DNA of 64,000 nucleotides from Adineta vaga. Its lineage: Eukaryota > Rotifera. The stretch is taken from NCBI GenBank assembly GCA_021613535.1, contig CP075492.1, forward strand, positions 11,532,001-11,596,000. The letters run 5' to 3'. The notes under the pieces were generated by a model. That model saw nothing but the letters and a program-made list of their open reading frames with translations. It searched no databases and was not told the origin of the DNA. Shown piece after piece: positions 34,980-46,640 of this stretch (the stretch's first letter is position 1; the number at the start of each line of letters is the position of its first letter). The translations under genes and the position numbers were made by a program.

Positions 34980-36608
34980 TTAACAAAACTCATCACCAAA
35001 ATCTCCTCGATAATCAATATCAATTCGACATATTGGACACCGTTTACTTTGTATTAACCATCGATCAACGCATTCAATATGAAATAAATGCATACAGGGT
35101 AAACGACGTACATTATCATTCGAATCATATTCACATAAACATATTGTACATTTTTCATCCATCGAATGAGTTCCTTTTATATATTTAAATGATAATGTTC
35201 GGCAATTGATTTGTTCCGTAGTGGCGCCTAAATTTGATAAATGATTTAAACCATTTAATTGTTCTTCCATACGTAATAATTCTTCGAGAACATGTTCATT
35301 ATGATGCAGAAAAAGTGGATTACGAAATGAACGTAAAAATAAAGGTGTTGGTGGCCATGAAGTATTATTGTCTATCCTTGTATTCATATGTATATTTGAA
35401 TTTAAATTAAATGTTGTGATCGGTTGAATAGTTAAATGTGTATGAATATGATTATTAGTTGATAATGTTGTGGGATTACTTAATAACGCATGAAGATGTT
35501 GATCTGCAGTAAACATAGGTGATGATGATGCCGGTGATGATGTAGGATTTTGAAATGCACTTAAACGTTGACGATGTAATTCGGATGTTAATTGTTGACG
35601 ATATTGATGACGAAGATGAGCGGGATGATGAAGACGTGGGATTGATGGGAGTGACATTGGTTGATGATTACTTTGAGGTATTGTAGATGTACGTTGTGAA
35701 CAAGAACATGAGGAGTTTGATGAATTAAATGGGGCAAAAAGTTCATCATCACTTGAATCGATTGTATTAGCTGATATGCGATTGATTTGATCATAGAGTG
35801 AACTCGTTGAATTTATCAATGAATTTGATATATTGATCAAATCAGAATTATTGTTAATAGTCGTAGTCGTAGGATCATCATCATCAGATGATGAAGATGA
35901 ACATTCTTGAATTTGTAATTGATGAGACGACGACGACGACGACGATGACGATGAAGAAGAAGATGATGATGATGATGGTGGTGGTAGACCTTTTTAAGAG
36001 AGAGAGAGAGAAAAGGATCAAGGATTTATGAAAATAAGTTTATATAATCTACCTGTAGATGATTGTAAAGGACGAAACCGTTTGGATGGTTTATATTCAT
36101 TGGATATCGATCGTTTTCTTCGATTAGTAGATGATGAATAATAATTTTGATTAAGATTTGTATTATTTGATAAGCTTGGATGTTGTTCATGAGTACTATT
36201 TGATGTATATTTATTTAAAAGAGTTTTATAACGTGGTAAACTTCTTGTATTTGTTGATGGTAATATTGATGATGATGATGATGAAGATGAAGAATCTGAA
36301 TATTGAATTATTTGTGAAATATGTATGAAAACAACAAACAATTTCTTACCACTGTTTGTAGGTGTAGAAATTGCATATGGTGTAGGTGGTCGAATATTTC
36401 TTAATATGTCATGATTATTAGTTGTAATTTCAATGGGTAAAATCGTAGAATCGACATATTGTTCAGAATTCAGAAGAAGAGGAAGTGTACCATTGGTATT
36501 AATAGTAGTACTTTCATCAGCAAGAAATTCAGCAAATGCTACGTTCATTGCTGATGTCACTTCTTCTGGATTAACGATCGATGCTGGCTGTTGTGGTAGA
36601 ATGTTCAT
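34980..36608 (-). CDS. RING-H2 E3 ligase of the Arkadia/RNF111 type
   Basis: Three exons, 36350-36608, 36053-36295 and 34980-35989 (phases 1, 1), 503 residues. Most of the protein is disordered and Ser/Asn/Thr-rich, with a long serine run encoded by TCATCG-type triplets at ~35925-35985 and a basic patch [19 protein letters not shown] in exon 2, a likely nuclear localisation signal. The RING is at the extreme C-terminus: [20 protein letters not shown], then [14 protein letters not shown] and [10 protein letters not shown]. These blocks and the preceding [19 protein letters not shown] match the NRG/TIER region plus RING of RNF111 and RNF165 closely. Arkadia ligases amplify TGF-beta/BMP signalling by degrading Ski/SnoN and Smad7. 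SUMO-interacting motifs are not obvious by eye. Confidence 0.85.
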
Positions 36609-37516
36609 TTAACAATCTAAAGAAGAAAGAAAAAACGGAATATGTATTTCCTTTGAGTTCTTGTTTTTTTGTCGAACAAATCAATGAAAGAAATTCTTAC
36701 AACACGATTTTCTCGATCAGTACAAAGATATCATGATGACGTTGGTATATTTACTCCCGTTACTACTGCTATTGCTTCTTTTTCCTTTTTTCCCCTCTCG
36801 CTTCTATATTCTACTCGTCGACCGTTGCTCGGGAACACAGAGAGCACGCGAGCATGTTCGCCTTCGCTTTTACGATAATAAATGTTTTTCTCCGATCTTC
36901 CATCCTTATATAGTTCAACATAAACTATTCGCGTTACTGCGTATTATGCACTCAAAGTAGAAAAGGAAAAATAGATCATGTCAAGAACGTCTCACTGAGA
37001 TACGATACATTTCATTTTTTCCACCATTCATCTTGTTTTGAATGCAAAAAACGAACTTGTATAATCGTTAACATAGTTGAGACAAGAGATTGTGAGGACA
37101 TAATCGATAGAAGTAAAGAAGAACGTTTCTTTTTTTTCAAACATTGAGTACACATAGTCGTGAATGTCGAATGTGTTGCAAATAAAAGACGACGACAACG
37201 ACGACGACGACGACGGTCGTGCAAATCATCACGATGGGGCGAACGAATATATATATATATATACATTTATGTTCTGTATAGTAAGAAGAAAAGAAGAAAA
37301 AAAAATAGGCGAGAAAAAAAACGCAGTCAAAAGACTTCAGAGGCGTATACACCTATATAGAATCAGCCAGTAATATTTCTCTTTTTTTTCTGTCTACTCA
37401 TCACATGTGATTACTAAACAGAAAAACATCATGATATTATCTACTACTCGTTTATTCATCAATATAAAATATTGAAAAATTTACAAAGAACAATAAAAAC
37501 TATGTTTTCTCTTGTG
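36609..37516. other. Spacer with CGA-type triplet and (TA)n tracts
   Basis: (ACG)n-like run near 37186-37216 and (TA)n near 37247-37262. Frames of 66-84 codons on both strands here come from the repeats. Holds the upstream region of the RNF111-like gene. Confidence 0.5.
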
Positions 37517-37880
37517 TTATTGTGAATAGTCGAATACTTGAAATTCGTACAATGACTCAGACGATGATCTTGACGAACTTTTCTAAAAGAGAATAAATAA
37601 ATATCGCATTGAAACATTTTGTTTACGACAAATAATTGGTTAAAAATGTACAACGGGTGAAATCAGAATATGTGATGAAAAACACACGCCTGTTGGAATC
37701 GTTGTTTGAGAAAATCGATTTTGCACTTTTTAACTTTATATAGAAAAAGTTTCAAACTTTCTTATAATGAAAAAGAAAGAAAGAACTTCGAAAAGTGCAG
37801 GTATCTCAAGTTTAAATTCGAAATGGTGAAATAATTGTAATGTTTTAAGTGAAACTTACTTTAGGTCTACTTTTATGATC
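37517..37880 (-). other. Possible terminal exons of an unresolved small gene
   Basis: On the minus strand, 37517-37582 is an open 22-codon stretch after a TTTTAG acceptor, ending in TAA and encoding KSSSRSSSESLYEFQVFD... . A 21-base micro-exon at 37860-37880 (DHKSRPK) between an AAG acceptor and GTAAGT would join it in frame. No clear start exon was found upstream. Weak evidence. Confidence 0.25.
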
Positions 37881-38593
37881 CTTCAAAATAAGATCATTTC
37901 CATTCAAATAGATCAAACTAAATCATCAATTTTACACTATTGTACATCATAGGATAAGATGAGACTAGAATAAGAAATAGTAATAGTAAACTAATTCTAT
38001 TATAATTAATTCAATTCTTTACCTATGAAATAAAACAACACGAAGGAAGATCAAACATTATCATTATCGTTAATTTTATTGAAATGAATCGAAAAATTTA
38101 AATTACAATCATATCCAAAAATGAAATGAAGACTCCGTAGCCTCCTTCAATAGTAATCGACCGATCGAAGTTTTGATGCATTTCAATATAAATAGATGTC
38201 GTTATATACTAAATGAAAACGATGAAACTAGAACTTCTTTTTAAGCAGTGTATAATGTTCATTTCTTTTGTCAACATGTTCTTTTTCTTTTCCTTTTTTA
38301 TTGAATTCTATTAAAATACAAAAAAAAGTAATTATCATTGAAATTTTTTGATCTAGTGATCTAGCGCGAACCATAACCTGCATTTAGTTTATTCATTTTA
38401 AGAGAAAGGAAAAGAAATTAGAACTAAAAATAAATATGAACTATAAATAATAATTTCCTGAACTGAGTCAAAATTACGTTATCCATCTATTTCGTACAAA
38501 ACTAAACGAATTGCTATCAGTATCCTCTGATATAAAAGAATATTCTTTTGCACTTATGGATCATATCGAGAAGATATTTTTATGATCAATGTA
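37881..38593. other. Spacer
   Basis: AT-rich with no coding frame. A run of T-rich sequence near 38280-38300 is the only compositional feature. Confidence 0.5.
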
Positions 38594-39895
38594 CTAGTGT
38601 GGATTTATAAGAAGATGTACAACATCATATTTTAAATCTTCAAGGAAATTCTTTCGTTCCACATCAGTATGATTCAATGATCTTATTTTCGAATTGATAT
38701 TAAGACTTTGTTTGACCTATTTATTATAAATTGAATTAAGTAACTCATGATAAAGATATAGAACTTCAATGAAGAGGAAAAAAATGTACTAGATTATATT
38801 TGTACAAAGTTCATTTCGTATATCTTCGAGTGTTGATTGTACTATCGAACGAGATTTGTCTAATTCTTTCTTTACCATTGAACTATCTGGATTTTCTAAA
38901 TCTGTTAAATACCATGGTGCTAAATTTGTTACAAATCGGTTGAAGCTTTCCAATAAAGAAAACTTTTCAATTGTTCGCGGTGTTAAAACATGTCGTTTTT
39001 CTAATTCATCATAAAAGATCTTTTGCATTTCTTGTTCATTATCATCAAGAAAATGATTGTAGGAAGTGAAATATTCTTCCGAACATGGAAATGAACCAGA
39101 CCATTCCCAATCTACAATACCAGTAATACGTGGACAATTAGGATCGCTCATTGATATTAAAATATTTTGAGAATCTAAATCTCCATGTGAAAAAACAAAT
39201 GGTAACTGATCGAATGATGGAAATTGTAGTTTATCAAATTGATCAATTGCATCAAGAATTGAATCTTTAATTGGTGAAAAAACGCTATTTGTATTCAAAG
39301 AAGATATTTCTGATTGAGCACGTGTACGAATGAATTGTTCATAAGTTAACCAAGGTCCAAGTTGGTTGAGATCTGTACCAATTTGTCCATTGCTTGTCAA
39401 TGCACCAATTTGATTAAAACGTGGAATTTTAAAATGCATTTGTGCAACACAATCAGCTAGATCTTGAATAATAGATTTTTTTGCATTAAAATTTAATGTT
39501 TGTTTTTGACAAATTTCATTTAAATTTTCTCCCGATAAACATGTCATTAAAATCCATTCGACACCAAATTCATTATTTCGATCCGATGAATAAGCAAGAA
39601 CTTTGGGTACAGGAATTGTGGTATATTCAGCAAGTAATTGTAATGCTTTTACTTCTGCTTCCGTTTTTATTTTAATCCAATATCGACCACCAATTTTAAG
39701 TACATATTTTTGAGTATTTTCAATAGTATTGATGAAAAAAATTAAATTATTATAGCCAATATCATTACATTCAAACAAATTTATCGTTTCATTCAAATGT
39801 GTTCGAATTAAACTATCAGCTTGTGCACGTGTAAATGAAATTCCATATCGAGGTCCTTTTCTTTCTAAAATTTCTGAAGACATCTTAGATTGCAA
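38594..39895 (-). CDS. APH-family small-molecule phosphotransferase, two possible 3' ends
   Basis: Kinase-like enzyme of the aminoglycoside/choline-kinase superfamily; the natural substrate is unknown. The main exon runs from an ATG at 39895. Motifs: nucleotide-binding KYVLKIGGRYW at about residues 63-73, IPVPKVLAYS, WILMTCLSGE, the catalytic loop FVFSHGDLDSQNIL and the metal-binding segment GIVDWEWSG. Read straight through, it stops at 38789 (368 residues, tail of 28 after SSM). A GTAAAG at 38875 can also act as a donor to an AAATAG acceptor before 38716, adding a 40-residue tail (38594-38716) in the same phase. The two tails share VK.xL and ED(I/L)(K/R) blocks, so they look like duplicated last exons. 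The body has no intron in an intron-rich neighbourhood. Close relatives are common in fungi and bacteria, so horizontal origin is possible but unproven. Confidence 0.85.
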
Positions 39896-40450
39896 TTAAA
39901 AGAAAGATTGTCATCAAGATTATATAGATCAAACATGTTATGTCGAAATTTGCTACCAGTTATGACTCATGAGATAAGAATAAGAAAATTTATTTAATGA
40001 ATAAATAAAAAGAAGATTTTACTAATCATTCATTCGTTAATATAATCTACTAACAAATATCGAGAACGAGCGAGCGAGCGCCAGATGACTTTTTCTATCG
40101 ATTGGTTATTCTTTTTTTCCAGTACAACGAAAGGAAGGAAGGAAGGAATGTACGTATGTAGAGCAGCACTTCTTTTTTTTCTGTTGTTCTTAGATTCTTT
40201 TCATTTGCTTCTAAGGCAATGCGAAAACAGAAAAAAATCTACATATTGTGATGAAAAAAGACACGGATACTACTGTTATTTTCAACAATAAATATCATTC
40301 AGAATCAAAGTTTCCTTTATATCGAGTATGTTCCAAAGTTCACTAGTCGAATAAAACGCACAATTATTAATTCATTCAGAACATGCACATTTTTACCTTC
40401 AATAGAAATCTACCAAATATTTTCTTAATTATTTTCTTTACAAACTTTAG
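39896..40450. other. Spacer; probable location of the MAN1B1 first exon
   Basis: (GGAA)n patch near 40131-40148. The N-terminal exon of the mannosidase gene should lie here but could not be fixed. No other gene. Confidence 0.45.
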
Positions 40451-42769
40451 TTTTGGCGTCGGTTACCACTGCAACAACGTACATTTATAATTTCCATCTT
40501 TCTTCTTCTTCTTTTCTTCCTTCTTTACATTGGTTATTCTAAACATTCTGTCAAATCTACTAAAAACATTCCATCTGAATATCATCTATCGAAAATAGAA
40601 AAAGACAAAGAACCATGGCGACCAAAACAGCGTATGCAAGTGAGTCAAATATTTTCTTTCTTTTCAAAGATAAAAAAAAGAAAGTTTTCTCTTCATTCGA
40701 AATGTTTTATCAACTAAGTCTTGGGAGATTCAGTTTTCTCTTCTTTACTTATTATTGTAACTGTATACAAATACATTTGTTTTCATCTTCTAACACTTCA
40801 TCATATCGATGTCAGGAAAATGAATTGAAATTTAGTGGTGTATGTTCAAACTATTCTATGATTTAAAGAAAATCTATTTGTTGTTTTTTCAGGAGAATCA
40901 ACTATTGTTCAAAAGAAAGATTTTCTCAAGTAAATTGTTTTGCTTACCAATAAACTTATGTACAATTAGATTCATTTAGCTCCAAAAGACGAACGTCAGA
41001 TAGCTGTACGCGACGCAATGCAACATGCTTGGAAAGCGTATCGAACATATGCTTGGGGCTATGATGAGTTAAAACCAATACAGAAAAAACCATCCAGATG
41101 GTTTGGTCTTGGTTTAACGATTGTTGATGCTATTGATACATTGTATATAATGAATATGAAAGAAGGTTTAATTGATTTTTCTTTTGTATTATATCAATTT
41201 TCGAATGTTTTATTGAAGAATACAATCAAGCTCGTGAATGGATTGAGAATTCATTTGATGTTGATACAAATGATGTGGATAAATTTAATTCACACTTTGA
41301 AATAACTATACGAATTCTTGGTGGTTTATTGAGTATATATCATTTAACTAGGGATGAAATTTTCAAGACACGAGCAGTATGTTTTTTCATTACGAATTTT
41401 TAAGAGAGTACTTTGGATTTATTTATAGATTGAATTAGGTGATCGACTTTTATTGAATTTCAATACAAGTTCAGGATTGCCTTTGGCACAAATTAATCTC
41501 AAGCAAAAAATATCGAGTAATTATGAGTAAGTGAAATGATGTATGTTTTTCTCAATACCTTAAAATCCTTCGTCTTTATTAGATGGACTTCCGAATCAGC
41601 AACATCCGAAGTTGGTTCTGTTCAACTTGAAATGCGTGATTTATCACGAATAACTGGTGATAAACGATATGAAGTTCGTTTTATTTGTTATATTATTCGA
41701 ATAAATAACAAAATATGAAATATCTAGGAAGCAGCTGATCGTTCAGCAGCAATACTTCATAGTCAACCAAAAACAGATGGTCTAGTACCGATATACATCA
41801 GTTCATTAACGGGACAATTCTCTGGTGAAACTGTTTCATTTGGTGCACGTGGTGATTCATATTATGAATATTTGCTTAAGCAATGGTTACAAACAGGACA
41901 GGCACGATCAATGTAAGTTATAAATGCTTAACTAATTTACTAATTGATTTTATTTTTGATTTAGTTTCTGGAATGATTGGCTTGAAAGTATTGGTAAGTT
42001 AGAACAGATCTAAGGAGAACTGATTTTTAGCAATCGTTTAGAGGGTGTACAAAAGCATCTTTGGCGTATAGCCTATCCTGAGAAGCTCTATTTTATTGGT
42101 GAATTACTGAGCAAGTCAGAATTTTCACCAAAAATGGTAATTACAAATTTCTATAAAATCTTATTTTATTAAGAAAAATAATTAGGATCATTTGGCTTGT
42201 TTTCTTGCTGGTAATATGGCACTTGGATGGTATTATCGTCGTGATTTAACCTATCTACTTGATATGGCAAAGAATTTAACAAATACCTGTTATCAAATGT
42301 ATGCTCAACAACCAACTGGTCTTAGTCCAGAGATAGTCTATTTCAATCTCGTTTCAAAGTCTAATGAACCAACGATTAGTGTTCGAGTAAATTCATATCA
42401 TAAATTTGACTTTTTCAATTAAGAAATCTATTTTCTACAAAGGATAATGATGTACATAATCTATTACGTCCTGAATTAATTGAATCTTTATATTACATGT
42501 ATCATATAACTGGTGATAAAATTTATCAAGATTGGGGTTGGAATATATTTCAATCATTTGAAAAATATACTCGACAAAACGATGGTTATTCATCTATTAA
42601 TGATGTTCGACATAAAGAAAATGTTCGACCACGTGATAAAATGGAAAGTTATTTTCTAGCTGAAACATTAAAATATTTCTATTTATTATTTGATCATATC
42701 AATCCATTCGCATTTAATCAATGGTTATTCAATACTGAGGCACATCTATTACCTATATATAGTAATTGA
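40451..42769 (+). CDS. MAN1B1: ER mannosyl-oligosaccharide 1,2-alpha-mannosidase (GH47)
   Basis: Type II ER/Golgi membrane enzyme trimming Man9GlcNAc2 and marking misfolded glycoproteins for ERAD. From an acceptor at 40450 the first visible exon gives [20 protein letters not shown] (cytosolic lead and anchor, as in MAN1B1). About 11 exons follow, in consistent phase. Catalytic-domain blocks: [165 protein letters not shown] and the terminal [11 protein letters not shown]. The calcium-binding Thr of NTEAH is present. The intron at 41164-41217 ends in TTGAAG and another ends in CGTTTAG (before 42043); both fit the family alignment. The stem is much shorter than in human MAN1B1. The start codon is unresolved. 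Confidence 0.94.
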
Positions 42770-43008
42770 TTTAACGATTGCTCATGTTGTGATGTATTTC
42801 AGATTGAAATGATTCTTCTTCTTGTTTTTTTGTTCCAAAATTAATTTTAGTGATGCACATGTTATGAATAAAAGAAAAAAGAACTACTTCATCATGATGA
42901 CAGTGTGATTTTTTGTTCTTTCTCTTTCAGAACGATAAATACCTCCGTATTTTTCTTGTCTTTCGTTTCTTTTCTTCAACGTCATTTATTATCTTAACGA
43001 TCTATATC

Positions 43009-44291
43009 ATGTCTTTGGATACACAGGTAGAAAATTTTTCGTATTATTTGATGGTGCTAAATGAATTTTGTTTAATTTAGAATGAAAATAAAGATAAACT
43101 CGAACCTGTACTTCAACCCTTATTTCCTAAAGCAAGAGAGATACTCTTCTATACAGGCAATACATTGACATTATTTAAAATAATGAAAAAAACCAATACA
43201 AGTATTACCGAAGAAGTAATTGCAAGAAAACGATTTTTAATCCGATTAAATCGGAATTCGTTTCTTTCATAGATTGAAGAATATATGTCAACAATGTTAC
43301 AAACAATGAGAACAGATGGAAATGAAAAACAATTTGAAGTAGAAAATAATCGATTTATGTTTGAAGAAAACACTGTTTTCTCTTTAGAATCAAACATATG
43401 TTAAATTTCTTCCAATATCTGATGAAGTATCCGTAGCTAATAATCATAATAGTTCGAGTCCGGACAATGAACAACTAACACGAGAAGACTTGAAATTTTC
43501 TGGTAAGTCATTCGTCATTTCTGACACTTTAATAGAACTTGTTCGTTCTTTATCAACGTTATGAAACATCTCTCTTCTAGTGAAAATCTTTCTTCGTTCC
43601 TTGGAACCTGAAATCTTATCACATACCATCGATACAGGTTTGATCTCTTCTTGGAATTGAATCTATCATTTTTTAATAATATTCTTTAGTTTTAAATGAA
43701 TTGAAAGAAAATTACTTAGAAAGTGTGATGATTGCTCTGCCCAATTATGGTGCACAAATCACAATAGATGACTTTCTTCCTCTATGGCGCATTGTCGAAG
43801 ATTACATCGATAAACAAAAGATTCTATCTGCTGGTGTTTGTGATTTTATGCTTCCATTATTTTCTGATTTATGCAATGCTTGTAAAGTAAGAAGTATCCA
43901 CCGAAATCAAACCAATCTGATTTGATATAATCTCATTTAGCATAAACCATATGCAAATCAAATTAACTTAGGTGTATGTTGCTCAATTCCAGAAGAATTA
44001 AATAAATATGTCAAAGAAAATAATATTCAACTTTTAACACACAGTGATCCAATTGGTAGAGAAGAAACAACGATAAAAGAAAATACTTCCTTTCTACATT
44101 TTGTTTTTCTTTTAGATGTTATTTCGGAATCTGATTTTCAAGAAGTATTACGAAAATATTGTCATGAATATGATGCTATGCATTGGAAGCCATTATCAAT
44201 TGTTCGTTATAACTCTGTTATTGCTAATCGAGGAATTATTAAAACAAAAGGATTTTTCATTTATGCCAAACGAGAACTACGGATGAATTGA
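43009..44291 (+). CDS. GCLM: Glutamate-cysteine ligase regulatory (modifier) subunit
   Basis: Binds and activates the catalytic subunit of glutamate-cysteine ligase, the first step of glutathione synthesis in the cytosol. Eight or so exons join to about 290 residues (human about 274). Start MSLDTQ at 43009. Diagnostic C-terminal blocks: FLPLWRIVEDYIDKQKI, NQINLGVCCSIPEELNKYVK, NIQLLTHSDPI, WKPLSIVRYNSVIANRGII and KTKGFFIYAKR, in the same order as vertebrate GCLM (aldo-keto-reductase-like fold without catalytic function). The N-terminal third is more divergent, with an Asn/Ser-rich insert near SVANNHNSSSPDNEQ. It follows MAN1B1 on the same strand with a 239-base gap. Confidence 0.93.
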
Positions 44292-46640
44292 AAATATCGA
44301 ATGAAATATTCAAAATCAAAGACTTACTCGTCTTGAATATCTTTTTTCTTTTTCTCTTTTTATATACTCATCCTTCTTTCTTTTTGGATAATAAATTGAT
44401 CATTAAAAGAAAAAAAAACAAATTCTATACTTCGTAGGAGTTACAAAAAGTTTATCAATTTCACATTTCATAAAAAAAGACTTCCTGTTACGTTTACGAA
44501 GAAGAGAAAATGGTGAGTCTTTCAAAAAACCTGAAATCTTCATTAAGTCAATGTTCATCTGACTAATGCTTATCTTCGAAGTTAATGAAGCAATAAATGG
44601 TAGGTTTAATGAAAAAAAGAACATCAAAACGAGTTACTGATTCAGAAGATGAACGTCATAACTTTTTCAGAGACATCTTTTTTATTAATGCCAACCTCAT
44701 TAAATCAATTTTTTATGTCAGTATGTCACTGATCTTTGTTAACCTAGCGAATAGTATTTCTCTCTCTCTCTTTTTTTTAATGATTTCAGATAATTTTTGT
44801 GTTGGAAACATGAATATGAACTATTCTTTAAAAGCACGCCTAGTAAACAGGATGAGTTGTTATTAAGCTACTTATATATCGTAATCATGTTGATGAAAAA
44901 GATAATCATATATTTTTATCTATAATTAAAACAACAGTTCTTTCATATTCATTTACAAAAAAAAGAATCTTTTGCTTTTTCTGACAGTGTGCAATCACAA
45001 CGATTTCTACTATAAGGTATGACAGAATTAATTGAATATTACGATAAAGAAGAATACAAAAGACAATATATTGGATATAAACTTGTTTATTAGCATGACA
45101 TTAAGTACTTGAAAGTCATCATTTTTTGTCTAATCAAATATGAGACTCTTGAATATATTCATAGGATTATAATCCGATAGAAGAAAAACATTTTTCAATA
45201 AATTACGAAGGAAGAAAATTCATTAAATTCTCGACTTACATTCACTTGTATAGATTCTAGATCGTAGAAGAAGGCTCATTTATTGTTTTTTTCATAGAAT
45301 ACTATTATCAATAATATCGAATCCTTTTTGTATTCTACAGAAATGATAATACTATTCTAAACAAAGTCAATGAACTCTTCCTCCCACAAAGAATTCATTG
45401 ATATTAAGAATGCATATCATCCTACTAGCTTTTATCTCATAGACTTGTCAGATTTCATGTTATTCTAAATGGTAGGAATACTTTCTTTTGCGTTCTAGAT
45501 ATGATATACGTCAGAGGATATCAAGATAACATATTGAAAGTAGAAAACGAAAAATACATTTAAATCATCGAAACGATTATTTTCTTTGCATGAATTGTTG
45601 TTGAAATCCATCATTTTCTTTTCAGGATGATTAAGTGTTTTCTGATCTTCTTAAAGCTTTTATCCGAAGATTTTCTTCAAGAGAACTAGACATATAATCT
45701 CGATATATTTATTCTTACATGGCGTCATTCTGTTAGACATAAATAAACAAAGAAAAAGTGAATATATTGCGCTGATTTGAGTAGTTAACATAACACAAAC
45801 GAGTAGTTAGTGAGTCTCTTTCAACAACCACTTATTTCTTTTCTTTTATAAATGAGAGAAAGGTGTCAATATATTTTATATGTTTTGTTTCATATATTTG
45901 CAGCACAGAAAAGGTAGGTGTATCGTCCGGGAAACATTCGATGTATTCTTTAGCAAAAAAAAAGAAATATTTCAATATAAATTAATACCGCTCATTGAAT
46001 TTCCTTCATTTTACATATGTCATAAGCGAAAGAAACCCACATATAAACTGATCATTTTATGCTGTGTTTTCTTTTGCTTTCAGAGCAAGAAGGTTACTCT
46101 CCCGAACATTCTTTTATTGCGACTAAGAATTAAATGACATTAGAATAGAGTTTGAAATGATACTAGGTTATCGAATGAAAATTTCCTTGATGTTACACAA
46201 ACTAGCTGTCAGTACTTAATTATTGTTACTAGACATGTATGAGGAGAGAAAATCTCGAGAAAAAAAATTGCAGGAAAGCAACGGCATCATCAAAAAATTG
46301 GTTCCGAACGGAAGAACGAGGCGAGAAAAATTTCAACAGAAATAACCACAAAGTAAAATGGCATGACAATTTTGCACATCTTCTTTCGCTGACAGACAGA
46401 GAGCCGAAGAAGAAGAAGAAGAAGAAAAAGAAGAGAAATATAGTCTTGTTGTATACATTAGAAAACTCTCTACTTTCCAACAACTAACAAGGTAAAAACG
46501 GTATCTCATTTGTTTTTTTTTCGAAGATTATTATGAACTAATAGTAAATAACTATTCAGACGTGTAGCATCATATTTTATTTATATATATATATATGTTT
46601 GTCTTTATAGATTGACGAAGGAAAATATAATACATACTTA
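44292..46640. other. Long spacer; 5'UTR exon of PKA RII at its right end
   Basis: No supported gene over about 2.3 kb. An ATG near 44610 opens MKKRTSKRVTDSEDE, which looks coding for about 20 codons, but no continuation was found. (GAA)n near 46400-46432. A non-coding 5' exon of the next gene probably ends at 46491 (AACAAG then GTAAAA), with the acceptor TTATAG near 46610. Confidence 0.45.

Noticed and set aside
37160-37373. Several Arg/Lys-rich frames on both strands
   Set aside because: They come from the ACG-triplet and (TA)n simple repeats.
46229-46487. Opposed 82-84 codon frames with poly-Lys or poly-Phe
   Set aside because: They come from the (GAA)n tract, which lies in or near a 5'UTR exon of PKA RII.
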